Source: an uncultured Clostridia bacterium (GTDB taxonomy: Bacteria; Bacillota; Clostridia; Oscillospirales; Acutalibacteraceae). From it: 7,476 nucleotides of DNA. The stretch lies in the NCBI GenBank assembly GCA_947623765.1, contig CANQIG010000093.1, positions 1 through 7,476 of the forward strand. Reading direction: 5' to 3'. Position numbers and translations under genes: made by a program. How positions within the stretch are numbered: position 1 is the stretch's first letter; the number at the start of each line of letters is the position of its first letter. This document shows positions 1 through 5,352 of this stretch, piece after piece. The notes beneath the pieces are model-generated. The model was given only the letters and a program-made list of their open reading frames with translations, made no database searches and had not been told where the DNA came from.

Positions 1-768
1 TACGTTCAGGTCGGCGCAGGCTGCAAGGGGATCCTGCTGCCGCGGATCTCGGCGCTGCTCTCCCAGGCGGAGACCGTCTTGAAGGCCGACGAGACGTTCC
101 TCGCTGCGGCGATCCCGGTCTATGCGGGCCTGCTCACAGCCTCCGGGAGCGCCGCAGCCGGAACGACGTACGGCGCGCTGACGCTCTTTGCGGCGAACGC
201 GGTATCCGTCCTTTCCGCGGGCGTGTTTTTGCCGTTGATGGGCGTGTTTCCCGTTCTCGCTGCGGTCTCTTCGGTCACGGCCTTCGACATGGGCCGCCTG
301 ACGGACGGGCTATACAAGGCGGCAAAATGGGTCCTGTTGTGCGCAGTGACGGTGTTTTCCGGCGTGCTCTCCGTGCAGACGCTCGTCATCGCCGAGACGG
401 ACGCGCTCGCGGGCAAGACCGCGAAGTTTATCGCGTCGAGCGCGGTCCCGATCGTCGGGGGCGCGATCGGCGACGCCGTGACCGCAATCGCGGGGAGCGT
501 CTCTCTCGTCAAATCCGGCGCGGGCGCATTCGGGCTCCTCGCGTCTCTCGCGATTTTCCTTCCGCTCTGTGTCAAGGCCGCCGCGTGGCTGGCGGTATGC
601 CTCGCCGCGTCGTTTGCCGCCGAAATGTTCGGGGAAAAACACCTTTCCGCTTTTCTGAACGGGTGCGCGGCCTCTTTACGACTCCTAATCGCGGTCGTTT
701 GCAGTGTCGCGGCGGTATCGGTGGTCTGCGCGGCGATCCTTCTCTGTGTGCGAGGTGCGTATGCGTGA
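1..768 (+). CDS. spoIIIAE: Stage III sporulation protein AE, 3' part (5' end outside window)
   Basis: Polytopic membrane protein of the SpoIIIA complex, which acts in the mother-cell membrane surrounding the forespore and is needed for late forespore gene expression and growth. The frame is open from base 1, so the gene starts upstream. 255 residues are visible; the Bacillus subtilis protein is about 400, so roughly the C-terminal two-thirds is present. About six hydrophobic stretches can be seen, ending in a helix just before the stop. The segment TAKFIASSAVPIVGGAIGDA (about residues 140–159 of the visible part) matches the most conserved region I know for SpoIIIAE. A TTG at 79 could be mistaken for a start, but the reading frame continues upstream in family-like sequence. 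It overlaps spoIIIAF by 8 nt. The sigma-E promoter expected for this operon would lie outside the window. Confidence 0.93.
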   Translation, partial: YVQVGAGCKGILLPRISALLSQAETVLKADETFLAAAIPVYAGLLTASGSAAAGTTYGALTLFAANAVSVLSAGVFLPLMGVFPVLAAVSSVTAFDMGRLTDGLYKAAKWVLLCAVTVFSGVLSVQTLVIAETDALAGKTAKFIASSAVPIVGGAIGDAVTAIAGSVSLVKSGAGAFGLLASLAIFLPLCVKAAAWLAVCLAASFAAEMFGEKHLSAFLNGCAASLRLLIAVVCSVAAVSVVCAAILLCVRGAYA

Positions 769-1225
769 ATTTGTCTCTCTGCTTTTTTCGGCCTCTCTGT
801 TTTTGCTCGGCGCGGAGCTGGTCGCGCGGCTCTTTCCGGAGAACTCCGGGCGGCTGGTCCACGGACTGGCGGTCCTGCTGCTCCTCGTCTCCGTCCTGCG
901 CGGCGCGCTGCGGATCGAGCTGCCTGAGATCGACTCGGTGCGGGAGGTCTCCCCGCTTTCCGCCGAGACGCAGGCGTACACCGCGCAGACGGCTGAGTAT
1001 CTTTTGGAGGAGCGGCTTTCCGCGCTTTTGGAAAGCGCGGGCGTGACGCTTTCCGGCGGGGAATCCGGCGTGATCGCTTCGGTATACGCGGAGGAGGACG
1101 GGAGCTGTTCTGTCGGAAGCATCCGCGTGCTCGTTCGGTATGAGGAGGACGTCCCCAGAGCGGAGGCGCTTTTGTATGCGCTGCTCTCCGGGACGGTCCC
1201 GACGGAGGTGAACTGCGATGCCTGA
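761..1225 (+). CDS. spoIIIAF: Stage III sporulation protein AF
   Basis: Small membrane protein of the SpoIIIA channel complex in the mother-cell membrane around the forespore. The 154-residue product has two N-terminal transmembrane segments (about residues 5–24 and 32–50) separated by a short acidic/polar turn (FPENSG), followed by a soluble acidic domain. This is the family architecture, and the sequence around the second helix resembles known SpoIIIAF. The protein is shorter than the B. subtilis homolog (about 206 residues), mostly in the soluble part. I chose ATG 761 because GAGG lies just upstream (752–755) and because the first membrane segment starts at once; a GTG-type start at 704 would add an Arg-rich extension read in a frame lying inside spoIIIAE. 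It overlaps spoIIIAE by 8 nt (ATGCGTGA) and spoIIIAG by 8 nt (ATGCCTGA), which suggests translational coupling. Confidence 0.9.
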   Translation: MREFVSLLFSASLFLLGAELVARLFPENSGRLVHGLAVLLLLVSVLRGALRIELPEIDSVREVSPLSAETQAYTAQTAEYLLEERLSALLESAGVTLSGGESGVIASVYAEEDGSCSVGSIRVLVRYEEDVPRAEALLYALLSGTVPTEVNCDA

Positions 1226-1769
1226 ACAACTGAAACGCCTCTTCAAAAGCGGAAAGCTGACCTGCATTCTGATCGCCGTCTGCTGTTTGGCGATGGTCCT
1301 GCTGGCGTTTTTCCCGGAAGAGAAGCGCACAGAACAGAAAACGGTCCCCGAGGCGGAGGAGATCGACGCCACATCCTACACGGAAATGCTTGTCCGAGAA
1401 TTACAGGCGACCGTTTCCGCGATCACCGGAGAGGCGAAGCCGCACGTCACGGTGACGCTGGAGAGCATGGGGAAGACCGTCTACGCCGAAGAAGACAGGC
1501 TCAGCGAGAAAAACTCGGAGGAGTATAGCGGGGATGCGGTCAACCGCACGCAGAAGGACGGCAACACCGAGCGGACGTATCTGGTGGTGCGGGACGCGGA
1601 CGGCGGGGAGAGGGCGCTCGTCGTCTCAAAGGGGGAACCGGAGATCCGCGGCGTCGTGATCGTCTCCGCGCGGGGGAACGAGGCGGTCATCCGGGAACGG
1701 ATCACCGAGGCGGTCCGGACGATGCTGAATTTATCCGCCACACAGGTATTTGTGACGGGGCAGACGTAA
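1218..1769 (+). CDS. spoIIIAG: Stage III sporulation protein AG
   Basis: Single-pass membrane protein whose soluble domain forms a large ring in the intermembrane space between mother cell and forespore. Known homologs carry a ring-building motif related to secretion-system proteins such as EscJ/FliF. The 183-residue product has a short basic N terminus, one transmembrane helix (about residues 14–33), an acidic linker, and a C-terminal alpha/beta domain. The stretch PEIRGVVIVSARGNEAVIRE (about residues 140–159) is a family-like ring-building segment. It is shorter than B. subtilis SpoIIIAG (about 229 residues). The start at ATG 1218 is supported by a strong Shine-Dalgarno GGAGGTG at 1204–1210 with 7 nt spacing. 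It overlaps spoIIIAF by 8 nt; spoIIIAH follows after 35 nt. Confidence 0.93.
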   Translation: MPEQLKRLFKSGKLTCILIAVCCLAMVLLAFFPEEKRTEQKTVPEAEEIDATSYTEMLVRELQATVSAITGEAKPHVTVTLESMGKTVYAEEDRLSEKNSEEYSGDAVNRTQKDGNTERTYLVVRDADGGERALVVSKGEPEIRGVVIVSARGNEAVIRERITEAVRTMLNLSATQVFVTGQT

Positions 1770-1791
1770 TATATATGTACAAAACAGGATC

Positions 1792-1796
1792 GGAGG
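1792..1796 (+). promoter_or_regulatory. Shine-Dalgarno site that sets the spoIIIAH start
   Basis: GGAGG lies 8 nt before ATG 1805. An in-frame ATG at 1775 has no Shine-Dalgarno sequence upstream (it follows TAATATAT) and would add 10 polar residues before the conserved MKYGKRQ start, so 1805 is preferred. Confidence 0.8.
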
Positions 1797-1804
1797 ATCA
1801 GGCA

Positions 1805-2419
1805 ATGAAATACGGAAAGAGACAACTCATTATGGCGTCGCTCATCCTGGCGCTGGGAGCGGCGGTCTATCTCAACTGGCAGTTTGCGGGCACAGAGCTT
1901 CCCACGGAGGAGCCCTCCGACACCGCCGGGGAATCGAGCGCGCTCGGCGCGGCGCAGCTCGTGAACAGCGCCTATGTCGAGACCGTTTCCGACGACCTTG
2001 CCGGGATGCCGGCGTATGAGAGCACGCCGACCGCCGCAGAGGCGGAGGAGACCGTCGAGGCGAACGCGGGCGAGGAAACGCTCTCCGGCGCGCGCCTTTC
2101 CCGCCAGACCGCGCGCGACCAGGCGGTGGAACTGCTGCAGGATCTGCTCGGCGACACGGAGGCCGACTCGGCGGTCAAGGAGGCGGCCGTGACGGAGGCG
2201 TCCGCGATCGCGCAGAACATCCTGAAGGAAACGAACATCGAGACGCTGATCGAGGCAAAGGGATTTCCCGGATGCGTCGCGTACATCAATGAGGGGAACT
2301 GCACCGTGGTGGTCAGCGGCGACATGGCGGACGACCAAAACGCACTGATCGTGCGCGACATCGTCGTCTCGGAAACGGGATTTGCGCCGGAGCAGATCAA
2401 GATCGTCCCGGCATCCTGA
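1805..2419 (+). CDS. spoIIIAH: Stage III sporulation protein AH
   Basis: Mother-cell partner of forespore SpoIIQ. The two proteins meet across the intermembrane space and form the core of the engulfment-stage channel. The 204-residue product has a basic N terminus and one transmembrane helix (about residues 7–25, with the clostridial hallmark LALGAAVYLNWQF). A low-complexity acidic and alanine-rich linker follows (about 30–95), then a C-terminal ring-building-like domain (about 97–204). That domain holds a helical stretch rich in Ala, Glu and Asp and the conserved end GFPGCVAYINEG...VVVSGDMADDQNALIV...APEQIKIV. The length is close to the B. subtilis protein (218). It is the last gene of the spoIIIA operon. 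The next promoter starts only 10 nt after its stop codon. Confidence 0.93.
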   Translation: MKYGKRQLIMASLILALGAAVYLNWQFAGTELPTEEPSDTAGESSALGAAQLVNSAYVETVSDDLAGMPAYESTPTAAEAEETVEANAGEETLSGARLSRQTARDQAVELLQDLLGDTEADSAVKEAAVTEASAIAQNILKETNIETLIEAKGFPGCVAYINEGNCTVVVSGDMADDQNALIVRDIVVSETGFAPEQIKIVPAS

Positions 2420-2428
2420 GAAAGCGCC

Positions 2429-2457
2429 TTGCAAAGCGCGCCGTTTTGTGGTACAAT
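2429..2457 (+). promoter_or_regulatory. Sigma-A-type promoter for the nusB operon
   Basis: TTGCAA (−35, 2429–2434), a 17-nt spacer, then TACAAT (−10, 2452–2457). TGG directly before the −10 gives an extended −10 (TGnTACAAT). Five of six bases match consensus in each hexamer and the spacing is ideal. The predicted transcript start is about 2463–2465, giving a leader of about 80 nt before nusB. It lies right after the spoIIIAH stop, so the housekeeping genes should be expressed independently of the sporulation operon. This is read from sequence only; no start site has been mapped. Confidence 0.8.
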
Positions 2458-2496
2458 AGGGACACAGGCGGAGCTTGACAGGAGAATACGGTTTTT

Positions 2497-2533
2497 TGCA
2501 GCCCCGCCGAACTCGGTGGGGTTGTATTTTTTT
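2497..2533 (+). terminator. Intrinsic terminator / attenuator in the nusB leader
   Basis: The core stem CCCCGCCG (2502–2509) pairs with CGGTGGGG (2514–2521), with one G·U pair and an AACT loop. It can be extended outward to a 13-bp stem (2497–2509 with 2514–2526), with two more G·U pairs. Seven T residues follow at 2527–2533. This is a textbook intrinsic terminator shape. It would end spoIIIA read-through, but it also lies downstream of the nusB promoter and only 12 nt before the nusB ATG. Transcripts from that promoter must therefore pass it, which makes it a probable attenuator. Confidence 0.75.
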
Positions 2534-2534
2534 C

Positions 2535-2539
2535 GGAGG
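2535..2539 (+). promoter_or_regulatory. Shine-Dalgarno site that sets the nusB start
   Basis: GGAGG ends 6 nt before ATG 2546. The nusB frame is open further upstream, through the leader hairpin and the promoter, and holds an in-frame GTG (2516) and TTG codons, so frame alone cannot fix the start. Only ATG 2546 has a good ribosome binding site. The site begins 2 nt after the T tract of the leader hairpin. Confidence 0.8.
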
Positions 2540-2545
2540 CAGGGC

Positions 2546-2995
2546 ATGGAAGAATTATTGGCCGGGAAGACCGGAAAACTGAAACGCCGGGAGGCGCGGG
2601 AGCAGGCGTTCTGGCTGCTGTTTGAGAAGACGTTCCGGGAAGAAAAAATGTCGGAGCTGATGGAGTGCGCCGAGGAGGCGCTGGAGATGAAGATCGATCC
2701 ATATGCGTCGCGCGTCGCGCTGCTCTCCGAGGAAAAGCAGGAGGAGATCGATCGTCGGATCGAGGAGAACCTGCGCGGCTGGAAGCTGAGGCGCCTCTCC
2801 AAGGTCGCGCTTTCCCTTCTGCGGCTCTCCGTGTGCGAGATCTGTTTCTTGCGGTCCAAAAACGTGCCGGTCAGCGTTTCGATCAACGAGGCAGTGGAAC
2901 TCGCGAAGCAGTACGGTTCGGAAAAGGACAGCGCCTATGTGAACGGGGTCCTCTCCTCGGTGGCAAAGGCGGAAAGCGGAGCGGAAAATGCGTAG
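2546..2995 (+). CDS. nusB: Transcription antitermination factor NusB
   Basis: NusB binds boxA RNA together with S10 (NusE) and supports antitermination and assembly of ribosomal RNA transcripts. The 149-residue all-helical product is near the usual family length (about 130–150). The N-terminal KRREAREQAFWLLFE (about residues 13–27) is the typical first helix (R-R-x-A-R-E), an Arg-rich part expected to contact RNA. The C-terminal half, LRRLSKVALSLLRLSVCEIC then VPVSVSINEAVELAKQYGSE...YVNGVLSSV (about 81–139), is the most conserved NusB region. It starts its own transcription unit under the promoter at 2429–2457, behind a terminator-like leader, and overlaps the next gene by 8 nt (ATGCGTAG). 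The N-terminal MEELLAGKTG is slightly longer than in many homologs. Confidence 0.93.
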   Translation: MEELLAGKTGKLKRREAREQAFWLLFEKTFREEKMSELMECAEEALEMKIDPYASRVALLSEEKQEEIDRRIEENLRGWKLRRLSKVALSLLRLSVCEICFLRSKNVPVSVSINEAVELAKQYGSEKDSAYVNGVLSSVAKAESGAENA

Positions 2996-3923
2996 CGCGC
3001 TGGGATTCGACACGAGCAACTATACGACGAGCGCCGCGCTGCTCAAAAGCAGCGGGGAAATGCGCAGCTTCGGGAAGCTGCTGCCGGTCCGCGAAGGGGA
3101 GCTGGGCCTAAGGCAAAGCGACGCGGTGTTCCATCATACCCGGCAGCTCCCGGAGGTGTTCGCGGCGGTCGGCGATGAAGCGTCGGAAGCGGAGGCGATC
3201 GGCGTCTCGGACAGGCCCCGCAGCGCGGAGGAGTCCTATATGCCGTGCTTCCTTGTGGGGCTCGGCGCAGCGAGGATGCTCGGGCAGAGCCTGCGCGTTC
3301 CGGTGTATCGGTTCTCGCACCAGCAGGGGCATATTGCGGCGGCGCTGTTTTCCGCGGGGAGACTGGATCTTTTGAAAACGCGTTTTCTCGCGTTCCACCT
3401 TTCGGGCGGGACGACCGAGGCAGTCCTCGTGGAGCCGGAGGATTCGGACAGGCTGTTTTCGACGACGTGTCTCGCGTCCTCACTGGATGTGAAGGCCGGC
3501 CAGGTGATCGACCGCGTCGGCGTGATGCTGGGGCTGCCGTTTCCAGCCGGAAAAGCGCTGGACATTCTCGCGCAGTCCTATGACGGGACCGTCCACGTCC
3601 GCCCGTCCATGAAGGGCGCGGACTGTTCGCTTTCCGGCGTGGAGAACAAATGCAGGCTTTTGGAGAGGCAGGGCGCGACCTCCGAGGAGATCGCCGCGAC
3701 GTGCATCGCGCACGTTGTGGCGTCGGTGGAGGCGATGTGTGCCGCGCTTTTGCAGGACCTTGGGGCGCTGCCCGTCGTCTTTTCGGGCGGGGTCTCCTCC
3801 AACTCTACGCTGCGCTCCCGCATGGTGGGGGAATTCGGCGCTTTGTTCGCGGAGCCACGGTTTTCCACAGACAACGCGGCGGGCACGGCGGTGCTGGCGG
3901 CGATCCGAAAGGAGCGTGGATGA
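2988..3923 (+). CDS. TsaD/Kae1-like (peptidase M22 family) protein, function unknown
   Basis: Member of the TsaD/Kae1 ASKHA superfamily, often labelled 'O-sialoglycoprotein endopeptidase' or 'peptidase M22'. True TsaD makes threonylcarbamoyl-adenosine at tRNA position 37. Family features seen: the N-terminal phosphate loop GFDTSNYTTS (6–15), the HxxxH metal site HQQGH (H111, H115), SGGTTE (139–144), VIDRVGVMLGLPFPAG (173–188), SLSGVENK (214–221), FSGGVSSNS (265–273) and TDNAAG (D295, the likely third metal ligand). Differences from canonical TsaD are GIETSCD replaced by GFDTSNY, and SGGHT replaced by SGGTT. The length is 311 residues, against about 335–340 for TsaD. It is probably a clostridial paralog rather than the essential tRNA enzyme, which I would expect elsewhere in the genome. 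GGAG at 2978–2981 precedes ATG 2988, which overlaps nusB by 8 nt; the downstream xseA start overlaps by 4 nt. Confidence 0.85.
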   Translation: MRSALGFDTSNYTTSAALLKSSGEMRSFGKLLPVREGELGLRQSDAVFHHTRQLPEVFAAVGDEASEAEAIGVSDRPRSAEESYMPCFLVGLGAARMLGQSLRVPVYRFSHQQGHIAAALFSAGRLDLLKTRFLAFHLSGGTTEAVLVEPEDSDRLFSTTCLASSLDVKAGQVIDRVGVMLGLPFPAGKALDILAQSYDGTVHVRPSMKGADCSLSGVENKCRLLERQGATSEEIAATCIAHVVASVEAMCAALLQDLGALPVVFSGGVSSNSTLRSRMVGEFGALFAEPRFSTDNAAGTAVLAAIRKERG

Positions 3924-5137
3924 TGGCGATCCTCACGGTTTCTCAGGTCAATGCGTTCCTGCGCTCTCTGATCGAGGGGGACGGCAGGATGAACGGCGTG
4001 TTCGTGCGCGGGGAAATCTCGAATTTCACGGATCACTACCGGTCCGGCCACCTCTACTTCTCGCTCAAGGACGAACGTTCTGTCCTGCGGGCGGTGATGT
4101 TTGCGTCTGCGGCGAAATTCCTGCGCTTTCGTCCGAAGGACGGCATGACCGTGATCGTTCGGGGGCGCGTCTCCGTGTACGAGGCGACCGGACAGTACCA
4201 GCTTTATGCGGAGGAGATGCAGCCGGACGGCATCGGGGCGCTTTCCCTCGCGTTTGAGCAGCTCAAGGAAAAGCTCGCGCAGGAGGGGCTGTTCGAGGCG
4301 GCGCATAAAAAGCCACTGCCGCCTTACCCCGCACGGGTGGGGATCATCACCTCTCCGACGGGCGCGGCGGTCCGGGATATGGTGCAGATCCTCGGGCGGC
4401 GGTGGCCCGCGGCAAAGGTGGTCCTCGCGCCGGTCCTGGTGCAGGGCGCGGGCGCGCCGGAGCAGATGATCCGGGCGCTGCGCACGATGAACCGGCTGAA
4501 CGCCGCCGACGTGATCCTGATCGGCCGGGGCGGCGGCTCTGCGGAGGACCTCGCCGCATTCAATGACGAGGGACTCGCGCGCGCGGTCTATGATTCGCGA
4601 ATTCCCGTGGTCTCGGCGGTCGGGCATGAGACGGACTTTACGATCTGCGACTTTGTGGCGGATCTGCGCGCACCGACGCCGAGCGCTGCGGCGGAGCTCG
4701 CCGTTCCGGAGCAGGCCGAGGTGATCGGGGAGCTTTCCGTGCTGTTCGGGCGGCTCCGGGAAGCGTTCCGGGACGGACTGGAAGCGAGGCGCGAGGCGCT
4801 GGACATTCTGACCGGCGGGACGCTGCGCGATCCGGGCCGTATTTTGGACGGCCCGAGGCGCGAGCTGCTCGGTTTGACGCAGCGGATGGAACGCTCGATG
4901 GACCGGCGGACCGCCGGACAGCGGGTGGCGCTCGCGGAGCTTTCCTCCCGATTGGATGCGATGAGCCCCCTAAAGGTGATGGCGCGGGGATATGCCGCGC
5001 TGCAGGACGAGGCAGGGCGGCCAGTGCGCAGTGTGGAAGGTCTGCTAGAGGGAGATACGCTCCGCGCGGTGCTGTCGGACGGCGCTCTGCGGCTCTCGGT
5101 TTTGGAAAAAGAAAACGCCGTATGGGAAAGGAAATGA
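3920..5137 (+). CDS. xseA: Exodeoxyribonuclease VII large subunit
   Basis: Catalytic subunit of ExoVII, which with several XseB subunits degrades single-stranded DNA from both ends in the cytoplasm during repair. The 405-residue protein shows an N-terminal OB-fold (about 1–105, with VFVRGEISNFTDHYRSGHLY) and a catalytic domain (about 135–265). The catalytic domain holds RVGIITSPTGAAVRDM, IGRGGGSAEDLAAFNDE, SAVGHETDF and ADLRAPTPSAAAEL, all hallmark motifs. A long helical XseB-binding region with many Arg and Glu follows, then the C-terminal signature SPLKVMARGYAAL (about 349–361). It is somewhat shorter than the E. coli enzyme (456), mainly in the helical region. Start: ATG 3920 (or the adjacent ATG 3923), preceded by AAAGGAG (3908–3914); 3920 overlaps the previous stop as ATGA. 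No catalytic residue appears to be missing. Confidence 0.95.
   Translation: MMAILTVSQVNAFLRSLIEGDGRMNGVFVRGEISNFTDHYRSGHLYFSLKDERSVLRAVMFASAAKFLRFRPKDGMTVIVRGRVSVYEATGQYQLYAEEMQPDGIGALSLAFEQLKEKLAQEGLFEAAHKKPLPPYPARVGIITSPTGAAVRDMVQILGRRWPAAKVVLAPVLVQGAGAPEQMIRALRTMNRLNAADVILIGRGGGSAEDLAAFNDEGLARAVYDSRIPVVSAVGHETDFTICDFVADLRAPTPSAAAELAVPEQAEVIGELSVLFGRLREAFRDGLEARREALDILTGGTLRDPGRILDGPRRELLGLTQRMERSMDRRTAGQRVALAELSSRLDAMSPLKVMARGYAALQDEAGRPVRSVEGLLEGDTLRAVLSDGALRLSVLEKENAVWERK
5129..5132 (+). promoter_or_regulatory. Shine-Dalgarno site that sets the xseB start
   Basis: AGGA lies 7 nt before ATG 5140. In-frame ATGs at 5122 and 5134 are less likely: the first has no nearby Shine-Dalgarno, and the second is too close to this one, although it would make the common ATGA overlap with the xseA stop. 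Confidence 0.6.
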
Positions 5138-5139
5138 CC

Positions 5140-5352
5140 ATGGCAAAGAAAACACAGACCTTTGAGGAGGCCATGCAGCGGCTCCGGGAGATCACGGAGA
5201 CGCTGGAGCGGGGCGAGGAGACGCTGGAACGCTCGATCGAGCTGTTCTCTGAGGGAACGGCGCTCACGGCCTTCTGCTATGAGACGCTGCAGAAGGCCGA
5301 GCAGACGCTGACGGAACTGACAAAGCAGGAAGGAGACGGGGAAGATGAATGA
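5140..5352 (+). CDS. xseB: Exodeoxyribonuclease VII small subunit
   Basis: Small helical subunit that binds the coiled-coil region of XseA to form active ExoVII. With the start at ATG 5140 the product is 70 residues, the normal family size. Family features are TFEEAMQRLREITETLERGE (residues 7–26), then the 'LE(R/E)SIELFSEG' helix turn and the second helix AFCYETLQKAEQTLTEL, ending in an acidic tail. Two upstream in-frame ATGs (5122, 5134) would add 6 or 2 residues. The start lies 2 nt after the xseA stop, and the 3' end overlaps ispA by 8 nt (ATGAATGA). Tight coupling with xseA fits the need for both subunits in one complex. Confidence 0.92.
   Translation: MAKKTQTFEEAMQRLREITETLERGEETLERSIELFSEGTALTAFCYETLQKAEQTLTELTKQEGDGEDE

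Noticed and set aside
120..1229. Long minus-strand open frame (369 codons) opposite spoIIIAE/AF
   Set aside because: Composition is Arg/Pro/Ala-rich as expected for the antisense of GC-rich genes; the plus strand has recognised, well-spaced spoIIIA genes with ribosome binding sites.
1749..1778. Possible promoter in the spoIIIAG–spoIIIAH gap (TTGTGA ... TAATATATA)
   Set aside because: Spacing between the candidate hexamers is only 11–14 nt; the AT run is better explained as a short spacer before the spoIIIAH ribosome binding site.
2475..2480. Perfect TTGACA in the nusB leader as a second −35
   Set aside because: No acceptable −10 hexamer 16–18 nt downstream; that position falls in the hairpin arm (GCAGCC).
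3650..3919. N-terminal extension of xseA upstream of 3920
   Set aside because: The frame is open but lies inside the TsaD-like gene, encodes Arg/Gly-rich nonsense-like sequence, and has no family similarity; AAAGGAG places the start at 3920/3923.
3578..4627. Minus-strand open frame (349 codons) opposite the TsaD-like gene and xseA
   Set aside because: Antisense shadow; no recognisable domain, and the plus-strand proteins carry full family motifs.
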